Assembly (NCBI GenBank): GCA_964019055.1
Contig: OZ025207.1
Coordinates: forward strand, 23,194,617-23,258,616
DNA from: Anthopleura xanthogrammica
Lineage: Eukaryota; Cnidaria; Anthozoa; Actiniaria; Actiniidae
Direction of reading: 5' to 3'
DNA length: 64,000 bases
Position numbers and translations under genes: made by a program
Part shown: positions 8,902-20,555 of the stretch, piece after piece
Position numbering within the stretch: position 1 is the stretch's first letter
Layout of the letters: every line of letters starts with the position of its first letter
Notes under the pieces: generated by a model
What the model was told of the DNA's origin: nothing
The model's database searches: none
Seen by the model: the letters and a program-made list of their open reading frames with translations, nothing else

Positions 8902-11900
8902 TTATTTTTCACAAATGTATGCCAGCAAAATTTGCATCACGCACGGGACGTCATTCCATTTCAAACTGCCCACATGCATTTCACCACAATCTTCCTTAGT
9001 CCCTAGGTGGTTATTGGGTTCACCAGAGCCCCAGTTAGAGTACTGTCCAGATAGACTAGTGCCATCTATCCACGTGAACTTGTTGCTCCTGTCTGAGAAT
9101 GCAAGAGAAAAGAAAGTACCATAACAAGAGATAAGATAGAGGATTTTATAATCACATGCTAGAGTGCATGATCGCATGGGGAGAGCTAGTAGAATGAACA
9201 TTGTAGGTTGTATACTTAGGCAATTGTAAAATTAAGTATATAGTAGACTATACCTCCAACAAGTCCTATCCAAACCCGGCCGGTGTGTCTCGGGATCGTA
9301 CGTGCAAGGAGCGCAACATACTTGTTTTCTTGTGCAGAGTTGATTTTCACGAGATCACCACCCATCGCAAAACATGCTTTCCGTGCCTCAGTCCAACTCT
9401 TTGATGTTCCTCCAAGTCGGTAGCAGGACCTCGAGCCTCGGTATGTTAGCCATCCTCTTGGGCAGGACCCTGGAATGAGAATTTCGATATCATATTAATC
9501 ACATTCAGTATTACACCGTACCCGATCTTAAGAATCAGTTTATGTATACTGCACAGAGATGAATGCTGCAACGTGCACGTGAGTTAAGCAAGTTGTGTGA
9601 AACTGAATAGTGAATCAGTGTAGTGCTATAGTGTTTTTTGTAGGGAAGAGCCCTGCATGGGAGTGATGGTTGAAAAGTAAAATATATGAGGGTCTCAATG
9701 AGTGGTAGACTATGCCCTATGGGCGTCTATGGACACAAAAATATCTTACTCTGATACACGAGCAGTATTTCTCCAGCTGCATAAGGTCCTTCCTCGATTG
9801 TAGTCGCACTAACATTGTATGACAGCTTCCCCTTCCTTGTCGTATCAATGATGTATTTGAGATCATTTGTCCCGTTGATAGTGACGATGGTTTTCCTTGA
9901 TTCATCCTTGTTGTAGTAATATACGATAGTGTACTTCCTGATGATGCCATTCGGGTCACGTGGTCTATCCCATGTGATTACGACACGTAGTGTGACCAAA
10001 TCTTGTAAATGTATTAAGTTGGCTTTGAGGTTTACTGGAGCAGAGGGGGCTTTTTGAATTTAAAAAATCGTAGAGATTAATAGAACAATATACTTCTTAG
10101 CGAAATGGGTAAGTCGGCTTACTTACAAATCGTAAAAAATAGAAAAGGAAAGGAAAAAGAAAGAATGAATGCATGAAAGAAAAGAAGATATAATTTCACG
10201 TCATCTCACCATCCTCCAGTGTACGTATACTCAGTTCTGTACTTGGTGGACCAACGAACTTTTCGTTCATAACTGCGACTGTGACAGTGTAAGTTGTATA
10301 CTTGAGTAATGACGTCAGATTATATGTTGTAACATCACCCACGTCAAGTATATTGGGCCTTCCTCCTTGTGGTGTGTAGGTTATCCTGTATGCTTTGAAG
10401 ATTCCATTGATGTCGTTACGATCAACTTTCTTTGGTTTGAAAAAATATAAGATGAAACTTATTAGTATTAGTTATTAATAACTCTCATCGTCCCGTTGTT
10501 TCCTTGGATTATACTGACTAGTTTTAAAGGCTGCTGGTAATAATGGTTCTGCTAACATGTTTCATTATGTTTAGAATGATCTGCCTTCAACATGGCTATA
10601 TTCTCCTGTAAAATGAGTAATGACATAAAGGAAATTTAGTCCAACAAATGCTTGGACTGTTACCTTCCATTTCAGGAGTATGGATTCTGATGACCGCGGT
10701 TCAATGCTGGTAATCGTGGGAGAACTGTCGGGTACTTAAAAACAGAGAAGGAAACATGTTATGTGAAAATGTATGCTGAGAATTTTGGCCCCAAGAACGT
10801 TATCAAAAGAGGGATAACAGACGGACCATACTAACTCCTTGCTATGACCTACAGAAAAAAATTCCGATACAAGGTGAAGACTTAACAAACTCTACTCGCA
10901 TGAGGGCGAGAAAAGTGCTCTTCTTGATTCTTTCTCGCCGGATATTTATGTCGTTGGACGTCTTGCCCTCTTTCGAATGTCAGTTCTATCAAATTATTTA
11001 TAAGGTACTCACCATCCTCCAGTGTGCGTGTACTCGTTGCTGTACTTGGTGGACCAACGAACTTTTCATTTATAACTGCGATTGTGACAGTGTAAGTTGT
11101 ATACTTGAGTAATGACGTCAGATTATATGTTGTAACATCACCCACGTCAAGTACATTGGTCCTTCCTCCTTGTGGTGTGTAGGTTATCCTGTATCCCTTG
11201 AGTGGACCGTGAACCAATTCAGGCTTTTGTAGCTTTATTTGTTTAAGAAAAAAGTTTCATTTGTATAGGACAGTAGCTGAGGGATGGGGAAATCGATCAT
11301 ACTGTATGCTCAAAAAGGCCTCTTAAAATGAAAAGCTAAATACTTAGTATAACTGTGCAAAAGTGAGCTAGAAGTGAGCAATAATTCGAAAGAAAACAAC
11401 TGGATCGATCAAATTAACTCGACGCCGTGACCAATTTGACGTCACTAGGTACCAGTTCCCCAAAACACGGCCAACCAAGAAGGGCGTGGCAAATTTGACA
11501 ACTTTAAAGCTAAATTTGAGGGCTTTGCGGACTCCAAATCGGGGAAAAAATTTGCAGTCTATATCTACGCCATTAGGAGAATTCAAATCGAACAAGAAAG
11601 TCCGAATATACTCTATAACATATCAAAAACGAGTCCAACTAGTGTTTTATAAAGTGTGCAAATACCAAGGTTTACATACTAGTTATACAATGGTTTCGAG
11701 AAAATACAATTGACGAGTGTGATATCCATACAACGACTTTCTTGCTCTCTGATTGGCTGTATTTTCTATGTTGGGGCTTACAAATCAAACAGCAAATCTA
11801 ACATCTCTTTTTTTAAGTTAACGCCATTATTTATTGTAATACATGCCTAAAATGCCTCCATTTTTACCTATTTATACTTACTTTCCATCGAATAAGTAAT

Positions 11901-14900
11901 GATCTTAATAACATTGCTCTAAGAACTTCAACTTGTGGACTTGCCTCGGGTTCTTAATTCACATATAGAGCGAGAGAAAAATAGGACTAATTATTATGTG
12001 ATCTTTAAATCAAACGTTATGATGAAATCAGGTGCCATTTACAAGTTGAATATGTAAAATAAGTGATATAATCTTGAAATTATAATTTATTAATTTTAAT
12101 TGCTATCTAAACAATTCAAGCAAACAAACAGCAAACACATTCTCAAAAACCCCAGGCCTGATCCTAATTGGTGTCAAAGCTGATAAAATAGTTCCTTTAG
12201 CTTTGTTTTAGTCAAATTTGAAACTTCTCTGAAGGTTTTTGAAGGTTTTAAATTCACCCTATCTTTGACAACACGAGACGCCATTTTGTTTACTATGGTT
12301 ATCCCAAGGCGCAAAGCATTATGGGTCATACAAAAGTAGAGAATTGAATTCAATATAAAAAGTCTACTAATCGGTAATACCTGCGATAGTGGTTCTAATC
12401 CTTTTTGTCTCGCTCCATACTCCATTTCCTCGTTGTGTTTTTGCTAAAACACTAACGTCATAGTCTGTGTATGGCTTCAGACCCGATAAAGTGTACTGTC
12501 TTTCACTGCTGCTTACATGAATATCTTTACTTCCATTGCTTATGGCAAACCCAGTTATAGAACCTGTTGAATTGCACTGTTTGATTGTCCAGCTTAGTTG
12601 GATTGACCTTTTATGTGGAATTGCTGTAACAACTGGTGCCTCTGGAGAGAGTGCAAGACAATTGGAATTAAAACGAGAGCTCACCTTTCATTACATAATC
12701 CATTCAGATGTTTTCTTTCGTGCCATTCGCTTAAGCAACTCGACAGCTTCTTTCCCAAAGACGTCAACAGAAAAAAGGAAAAGATAGCTAAACAGTTTTT
12801 CTATAGTATTTATTTTATTTTTTTTTTAAATTAGAAGTTTAATTGAAATTGCTTAGTATTGTAACTAAAATTTATATACCTTGAGTAGTGACAGTAATGT
12901 CAACACGCATAGTCTTGTCACTCTTAAACGTAACCGGAACGAACCTGATGTACCTTGCTGTTATTGGGTTTTCACTTAGATCGTGACGTTTTACTCCATT
13001 ACTGTCTATATTGCCATCAAAGATCTGACAAAAAGTCATAATGATCATATAAAATAAGAAAGTGGACAGAATAGATAATTATCATAACCCATCATTAGCA
13101 TCGTCCCCAGGCATCATTAGCATCATCACCAGACATCATTAGAATCATCACCAGACATCATTATCATCATCACCAGACATCATTAGAATCATCACCAGAC
13201 ATCATTAGAATCATCACCAGACATCATTAGCATCATCACCAGACATCATTAGCATCATCACCAGACATCATTAGCATCATCACCAGACATCATTAGCATC
13301 ATCACCAGACATCATTAGCATCATCACCAGACATCATTAGAATCATCACCAGACATCATTACAATCATCACCAGACATCATTAGAATCATCACCAGACAT
13401 CATTAAAATCATCACCAGACATCATTACAATCATCACCAGACATCATTAGCATCATCACCAGACATCATTAGAATCATCACCAGACATCATTAGAATCAT
13501 CACCAGACATCATTAGAATTATCACAAGACATCATTAGAATCATTACCAGACATCATTAGCATCATCACCAGACATCATTAGAATCATCACCAGACATCA
13601 TTAGAATCATCACAAGACATCATTAGAATCATCACCAGACATCATTAGAATCATCACCAGACATCATTAGAATCATCACAAGACATCATTAGAATCATCA
13701 CCAGACATCATTAGCATCATCACCAGACATCATTAGCATCATCACAAGACATCATTACAATCATCACCAGACATCATTAGCATCATCACCAGACATGATT
13801 AGAATTAGGGCTGTCCACAAGCTGCTCGGCAACTTTTGGGCAACTTTTCCGATTTCGAGCAACTTTTCCACTTGAAAGCAACTTTTTCATTTTTGAACAA
13901 CTTTTGTTTTCTTTTTTACTCCTACATGAATTCAAACCCATCAGCAGGTCGAATAAGAGTAGAACAAGAGTGTTTTTTAACTGTGTATACTGATTTGTAA
14001 TTTTTGTTTGATATTATACACTGAAGTAGTGGTCTTCCTGTGGTAAATTGACTACGCATGTGCTGGTCAGCGGTTGGAAAATTTTAAATAGAAAACAAAA
14101 TGGCCGACGAAACTCACGAATATTGAAATAATGATGAAAATAATGGGGAATGGTAATAATAACTATTAAAGCTGACCCAATTCTATGATATGAAATCATT
14201 AAATAGATTGCAAATTTGAATTTTTTTTGAGCAACTTTTAGATTTTTGAGCAACTTTTGAGCAGCTTTTTGATTTTTTGAGCAACTTTTGAGCAACTTTT
14301 TAAGAAATTATGAGCAACTTTTTGGACTTTTTGGAGCAACTTGTGGACAGCCCTAATTAGAATCATCACCAAACATCATTAGAATCATCACCAGACATCA
14401 TTAGAATCATCACCAGACATCATTAGCATCATCACCAGACATCATTAGCATCATCACAAGACATCATTACAATCATCACCAGACATCATTAGCATCATCA
14501 CCAGACATGATTAGAATTAGGGCTGTCCACAAGCTGCTCGGCAACTTTTGGGCAACTTTTCCGATTTCGAGCAACTTTTCCACTTGAAAGCAACTTTTTC
14601 ATTTTTGAACAACTTTTGTTTTCTTTTTTACTCCTACATGAATTCAAACCCATCAGCAGGTCGAATAAGAGTAGAACAAGAGTGTTTTTTAACTGTGTAT
14701 ACTGATTTGTAATTTTTGTTTGATATTATACACTGAAGTAGTGGTCTTCCTGTGGTAAATTGACTACGCATGTGCTGGTCAGCGGTTGGAAAATTTTAAA
14801 TAGAAAACAAAATGGCCGACGAAACTCACGAATATTGAAATAATGATGAAAATAATGGGGAATGGTAATAATAACTATTAAAGCTGACCCAATTCTATGA

Positions 14901-17716
14901 TATGAAATCATTAAATAGATTGCAAATTTGAATTTTTTTTGAGCAACTTTTAGATTTTTGAGCAACTTTTGAGCAGCTTTTTGATTTTTTGAGCAACTTT
15001 TGAGCAACTTTTTAAGAAATTATGAGCAACTTTTTGGACTTTTTGGAGCAACTTGTGGACAGCCCTAATTAGAATCATCACCAAACATCATTAGAATCAT
15101 CACCAGACATCATTAGAATCATCACCAGACATCATTACAATCATCACAAGACATCATTAGAATCATCACCAGACATCATTAGAATCATCACCAGACATCA
15201 TTACAATCATCACCAGACATCATTACAATCATCACAAGACATCATTAGAATCATCACCAGACATCATTAGAATCATCACCAGACATCATTACAATCATCA
15301 CCAGACATCATTAGAATCATCACCAGACATCATTAGCATCATCACCAGACATCATTAGAATCATCACCAGACATCATTAGAATCATCACAAGACATCATT
15401 AGAATCATCACAAGACATCATTAGAATCATCACCAGACATCATTAGCATCATCACCAGACATCATTAACATCATCACCAGACATCATTAGAATCATCACC
15501 AGACATCATTAGAATCATCACAAGACATCATTAGAATCATCACCAGACATCATTAGAATCATCACAAGACATCATTAGAATCATCACCAGACATCATTAG
15601 AATCATCACCAGACATCATTAGAATCATCACCAGACATCATTAGAATCATCACAAGACATCATTAGAATCATCACCAGACATCATTAGAATCATTTCTGA
15701 TGTGTTTGCTCCATATCATATTTATATATCTATTACTTATCATTGTAAATTTAGTGTAATATGTGCGCATGTGATCATATTCATATGTAATATGCGCATT
15801 ATAAATATTAAAGTTATTATTATTATTATTATTATTATCATCACCAAACATCATTTAAGAATCATAATTAGACTGATCATTAGTAGAATCAAGAAAGCAT
15901 AAACATAATTATTTGTCATGATAAGGGGATTGCTTCAATGACATGTTAGCTACTTTATCCGTTTCACGCATCATACCTTCTGTCTGCCGTAATTGTTTTT
16001 ATATCTGATCCAGTTTAATGAGTCATTTGAGTAATCCAACCTGTAACTTGTCACCCATTCATATTTTGTTTTATGGTGTTTGCTGTCTGGATCACCACCG
16101 TTTCCTTGTGTTGCTACAGCAGTAATAACACGTGGAGTACCGAGGTCAATCTGCAGGTAATCATCAGGATTGCTATTATCTCTTGCTGCCCATCCATATT
16201 TACTATGAAGCTTGGCGTTATGAGGTTGGAAGCGATAATCAAAATATGACGAGGCTGTGTAACTGCTGTCAGGTATACTTAAATTGTTTCCTCCTACGAG
16301 AGATTGCTCTACACAACCTAAAAGTTCAAAATCACCAATGAATATTGGATAGTAAACAGTATGCATGCTACTCTTTGACTCTTTGCACTAACCACGGGAC
16401 AAACATTTTTGGTCAGAAAGTATATAGATAGACACAGATAACAACAAGTTCTATTCTTTAGATCATCGGATGCTTCTTCAACCAATCATTTCTTTCTTCT
16501 TTTTATCTGAGCTTTCGCGCTAGAGGATGGTAATGCTGTGGACATCCAAATCAGTGGACGGTGAGTCGCCATATACTTGCAAAACAGAATACTGAATACC
16601 ATCCGGGGGGGAGGGGGGGGGGTACTTCGGGTCGTTTCATACGGGGATGCTCCGCCCGGACTCTCGACCCCTTACCCTTTTCTATACCAAATTTCAGCAA
16701 AGAGGTACCCTTTTTATACCTTTTTGCCTGAAAAGGCACCCCTATCGTATACCTTTGAAGAAAATCTACCCCTTTTTATACCAAAACTCACAAATTTCCA
16801 TCCCCTTTTCTATACGTGCAGCCTGTAAAAAGTACCCCTTTCGGGCGGAGCATCCCCCCATAGTCCATTATAGGGAGTACCCCCCCCCCCGGATACCATC
16901 AAAGAAAATGTGAGGAATCTTGGCACATCGCTAAGAACAAAGAGACACTGACAAACAGAAACAGTGGTAGAATCCTACCACATCATTACCATCCCCTTAT
17001 TGAGAAATTGTAATAAGTCTATTGTCTGTTTTGTTATGTTTTATTGTTTCCTTGTGCGCGCTGAACTCGGTGTCGCATGCGAGTAGAGTTGTTTGTTGGT
17101 TCTCTTCTGTGCTTCGAGGGTTTTTCCGGGTTCTCCGGTTTTTCCTCCCTTCTCAAAAATCAACTTCTAAATTCCAATTGGAATGCAGTGGAAGAAGAGC
17201 CACTTTGTGGAATCCACTGTTGATTCGCTTTTATTTTTATTTATTTATCTTATTTATTTAGAAATTTTTGACCATTGTTTGACGATAACAAACATCTTGG
17301 ACATCCCTGAAGATGTGCGCTTCAGTTAGCCCAAAAGCTCGAGTAGATAGAATGAAAAAATATTGGTTGAAGAAGCATCTATCTATACATAATGTCACCG
17401 GCCAACCTACAAAACAACGCTAAGTTTTATCCTTTTATCTGAAGAGGTTCTCATTATAAGAAGTCTAGATCTGTTTATTTTATTATATTTTTCTTTTGCG
17501 TAAAATAATAAAGGGTATACATATTTTCTTAAAAGCATAACCATCTTGTATACTTTACAATAAGTAATAATAATAATAATAATAATAAGTAGTAAGTAAT
17601 ATTTTTTTTAAACTACATCATAATATCAAAATGTAATTACCTGCCTTGCTTGAAAATATGGCTTTAATAAAGCCAAAAGAACAAAATATCAAGGTTAGAA
17701 GTTTTATCTTGTCCAT
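8902..17716 (-). CDS. Secreted mosaic protein: F5/8 type C, four FN3 and one C-type lectin domain
   Basis: Eleven exons join without a phase conflict into 700 residues: 17716-17641, 16317-15977, 13024-12880, 12641-12381, 11952-11882, 11223-11013, 10734-10664, 10429-10210, 10049-9750, 9469-9254 and 9092-8902. Residues 1-25 form a signal peptide (MDKIKLLTLIFCSFGFIKA). Residues 26-187 are an F5/8 type C (discoidin) domain (CVEQSLVGG start, YLQIDLG, ARYIRFVPV). Residues 188-565 are four fibronectin type III domains: the first and fourth are single exons, while the second and third are each split into a 71-nt and a 211/220-nt exon. Residues 566-700 are a C-type lectin domain with EPN and WND calcium/sugar motifs. 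No membrane segment is seen, so it should be secreted and may bind glycans through two domains. The CTLD exons are paralogous to the lectin array upstream. Relative to those paralogues, a GAA-to-TAA change ends the protein at YICEK. No named orthologue is recognised. Confidence 0.85.
13805..14356. mobile_element. 552-bp inverted-repeat element inside the minisatellite, copy 1
   Basis: The ends TTAGGGCTGTCCACAAG and CTTGTGGACAGCCCTAA are perfect inverted repeats, flanked on both sides by TTAGAA. Near each end are repeats of GAGCAACTTTT or its relatives. The internal minus-strand open frame is Lys/Asn-rich with no domain I recognise, so I treat the element as non-autonomous. Confidence 0.88.
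14517..15068. mobile_element. 552-bp inverted-repeat element inside the minisatellite, copy 2
   Basis: I see no difference from the copy exactly 712 bp upstream, and part of the surrounding minisatellite is also repeated. This points to one insertion followed by a tandem duplication of element plus flank, rather than two insertions. Confidence 0.88.
16604..16892. mobile_element. GGGGGTACT-end MITE-like element, full copy with 8-bp target duplication
   Basis: The element is 289 bp, runs from CGGGGGG to CCCCGG, and carries the GGGGATGCTCCGCCCG block and its inverse. Direct repeats ATACCATC flank it at 16596-16603 and 16893-16900. It sits in the first intron of the mosaic gene. An 8-bp duplication suits hAT- or P-like transposases, but no transposase is present. 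Confidence 0.85.
17030..17230 (+). repeat. SINE-like tail sequence
   Basis: It shares GAGTAGAGTTGTTTG with the SINE near 3945. It continues with TTTTTCCGGGTTCTCCGG and TTTTCCTCCCTTCTCAAA, which on the opposite strand resemble the GGAGGGAGGAAAAC...GAGAAAAACC stretches at 29.0 and 36.5 kb. It is followed by an A/T-rich (TTTA)n end. No promoter boxes are clear in this copy. Confidence 0.5.
17241..17640. other. Intron 1 sequence of the mosaic gene
   Basis: AT-rich sequence with a short (AAT)n run near 17565-17590. No exon or recognised element is seen. Confidence 0.5.
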
Positions 17717-18239
17717 GATCACTGACAGTACTGATCTGTTTTCACAAACTGACCATTTCTCTGGGCGGATTCAGTAATATTTGGTTAATAACTAGAGCAT
17801 AAGCAAATATAAGCGAAACAGCAGTAGAATATTTAATATTGGCCTTTAATGTTGACATTTTTCGTTTCAGATGTGTCACAAAAACATTTCATATATACAT
17901 ATTAAACGCCCATATATAAAACTAAACAAAGCATAACGTTCTCAGTGTAACGTTTCATTATCATACATATAAAAACTGTATCCAGTTTACACAGAATTAA
18001 ACGTTCAAAGCGCCTTCCCCCTCTAGAATCAACTTTTCTTTAGGTTTCGTTAATCCAAAATTCTAGTTTCGAAAATGAACTGAAACATTAGTTGTGGTTT
18101 CGAAGGGCGGAGGATAGCTGCACTGAAAGGAAGAAAAGCAAAAATACAAATCGGTATAATATTTAGTAACTACAAGGGTGAATCTTCAATTGTTGCAATC
18201 TCATAGTTTTTACAGAGAATGGGTGAGACCCCAAAGCTA

Positions 18240-18665
18240 TAGAAAGTATTGCACTTGTCTCCCTCTAGCATACATAATGAATGCAGACTGAATGGAAAGC
18301 TGTGTTGTTTGGCAACATTTCTGAATAGAAGTAAGCGTTTCATCACAAAATTAAAACATCTGTTGAGACAACTTCGCGCATGCTCGCGTATTGGCCAAGC
18401 TGACATGCTATATTTTTATCTTATGTTTTTATGTCACCTGTATTCGTCCAGTGACGGAATACGCTTGTCAAGTTTTTCATGACGGGCTGTCAACATATTT
18501 ATCTGATGAGTTAGAGAGACTTCAAAGGTGCGCTCTACGGATAATCTATCCGGACTTGGGTTGTGTAGAGGCTCTTCAGAAAACGAGCCTTGCTATACCC
18601 TTTATACAAGAAGACAGGAATTAACAGAGCGCTCATTTAATCACATCACTCAGAATAGTAATCTC
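18240..18665 (+). mobile_element. Degenerate LINE reverse-transcriptase fragment
   Basis: After one frameshift the plus strand reads KHLLRQLRACSRIG... and then YVTCIRPVTEYACQVFH and LERLQRCALRIIYPDLG. These match the C-terminal part of non-LTR retrotransposon polymerases (IRPVLEYA...LERVQKRALRIIYP). It stops soon after, so it is a dead fragment. It lies 0.5 kb upstream of the mosaic gene start, on the opposite strand. Confidence 0.8.
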
Positions 18666-19216
18666 AGACTTCATTGTTAGATAAGATTTAAGTATTTTCA
18701 CATTTTCTCTTAGTGTCCTTTTGTTCAGTTTTCAAGTATCTTAGTTATTGTTCTATTCGTCACATTCTTTAGTATTTTTCGTCATTGTTAGTTGTCCCTA
18801 CGGAGTTCCTACTGCTTTATATACGCCCCATATGTTAATCTTTAGTCAGTTGGTGCTCGTCGTTCATCCCCTCCTACACAAATGTAAGTTCTTCGTTTTT
18901 CCTTTTAGATCATTTTTTTTTTTTTTTACAGTTTCTTGTAGTCCTTTGTTTCTTGTTATTTCACTTTATTTACTCCTTAATTTATTTACTATTTGTAGTC
19001 TATACCTTACTTGTAAGAGTATTGAATTAAAGGAATTTGGGATGTAGCACCGACATTCATCATTTGTTGCCGGCGTGCAATAAAGTTTTCTATGCCAGTA
19101 TGCAAGAAGAACAGATTCCAGCGAAGTTTTATAATGTTTTATAATGCTGAAGAACCTTTTCAGACATGTCCAGGATATCAATATAACCATTATCTTCTTG
19201 GGCAGGTGCATCGACA

Positions 19217-19600
19217 ATAGACCTATACACAGTAGCGTGACATTGTAAGATATTTTTGTGTGTGTGTGTGTTTTTTTTTTCGGGAAAAGAAGTTTACTAT
19301 CAAATTTCTCACATCGATATTAGTAAAATTGCAAAATAGCTCTTAAACTGACAAAGGTATACATTTTTGAAACTAAGCATTGAAATGTATGTTGCTGGGC
19401 ATCGCATGGCCCGCAAACCTCGTTTTCAGTCTAGACACATTTCTTTGCAAAAATTCCACAAAAATTCATAACTTCGTCAATTTAAGAGCAATCTTTACGA
19501 AACTTTGCAATTTTACTATTATGGATGTGAAAAATTTGATAGTAAACTTTTTTTCTTGTAAATCAAATATTTTATATTGTCACGCTAGCGTGATATTGGC
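19217..19600. repeat. Foldback element with TAGCGTGACA ends
   Basis: TAGCGTGACATTGTAAGAT and AAGTTTACTATCAAATTT on the left are answered by AAATTTGATAGTAAACTT and ATATTGTCACGCTA on the right. A (TG)n run interrupts the left arm. No coding content. Confidence 0.7.
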
Positions 19601-19748
19601 CTATCACCAATGGTGCCAATGGTGCACCGACTGCGGCACTGGGTTCATAACCGTAACCTCGTGTTTCCTTTTCCGGTTGCGGTGTCGACTATATGGAATT
19701 ACTTTTTATCAAACTTTTATAGGTAAAAATTGTCATTGGATTGGGTAT

Positions 19749-19840
19749 TTACCGTTTACATGAAGTGATCACAACAATCATAACTAGCAGTAGGACAATA
19801 AACCCTGCAATGATTCCTGCTATCATCAAGCGGTTAAAAC
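19749..19840 (-). CDS. Orphan exon encoding a hydrophobic membrane segment
   Basis: The minus strand encodes MIAGIIAGFIVLLLVMIVV followed by ITSCKR and a stop. This is a textbook transmembrane helix with a short basic stop-transfer tail. A possible acceptor (GATGATAG) precedes it, and a GTAAAT donor overlaps the stop. It lies 3' of the lectin gene at 20.6-23.7 kb and 5' of the mosaic gene start. I cannot connect it in phase to either, because the lectin exon upstream already ends in a stop. It may be an alternative membrane exon, a relic, or part of an unrecognised gene. Confidence 0.35.
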
Positions 19841-20555
19841 GAAAAGGGGATATTCATCATTACGTCTTGATTTAACTGAAGGAAAACAAATCAAAAAATA
19901 ATCATCCTTTTATCATCCATGCATGGACGATATATCATCAGGAAACCATTTTATAAAATTTTGAAATCCAAATAAACGAAACGCCCACGGACCTAGTATT
20001 TATACACTTGTTTCACACCTGATTTATGCTGAAGAATGATCAGATGATACTTTGCTAGTGCACCTTATCGGATATTTAAAGATGTATAACAAACAACCAG
20101 AAACAAAAAGAAAGAATTTTGATTGATTGAGTCACGGTATTTAAAGTACATTTTGAGCGCTTCTTCGTAAGTAAATACATTTGCTGTAGCACTAAATGCC
20201 TTTGCTCTGAATGTGGAAAATCAACTCGGAATGAACTGATAATCAGTATTTTACGGATAAAAGCAGGTATAGTGTACATTCGATTGAAGAATGTGTATTT
20301 TTATGACAGTTTTGACCAGTCGCCTCCAAAAAGCAAAGCATTATGGGGAATGTGAAAACAGGTAATGTCGGCTAATTTAAAGAAGCCCAAAGAGACAACA
20401 TCAAATGGTCTTAATTCACCTTTAATCTGGAAATGTTTTTCTCAGCAATTCCTTAACATTTGAAAACGTTTTAAAACCTTTCTACTGGTGTTACTTCTGT
20501 CTACATCCCTTATCTTAAATTCTTTTTTAACCTCTTTAAGTGTAACAGGCCTTAT

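Larger units (their letters stand above)
13089..15690. repeat. 22-bp minisatellite in an intron of the mosaic gene
   Basis: A tandem array of a 22-bp unit with the core ATCACCAGACATCATTAG. The variable position is mostly A or C (AGAATC, AGCATC, ACAATC), with occasional CACAAGAC units. Two copies of a 552-bp element interrupt it. It lies between the two exons of the F5/8 type C domain and is followed by a short (TTA)n tract near 15815-15840. Confidence 0.97.

Noticed and set aside
14014..15007. Two identical 93-residue Lys/Asn-rich frames
   Set aside because: They lie in the duplicated 552-bp inverted-repeat element, have no recognisable domain and run through its terminal repeats.
13089..15690. 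CRISPR-like regular repeats
   Set aside because: The 22-bp units are directly adjacent without unique spacers, and the host is an animal. It is a minisatellite.
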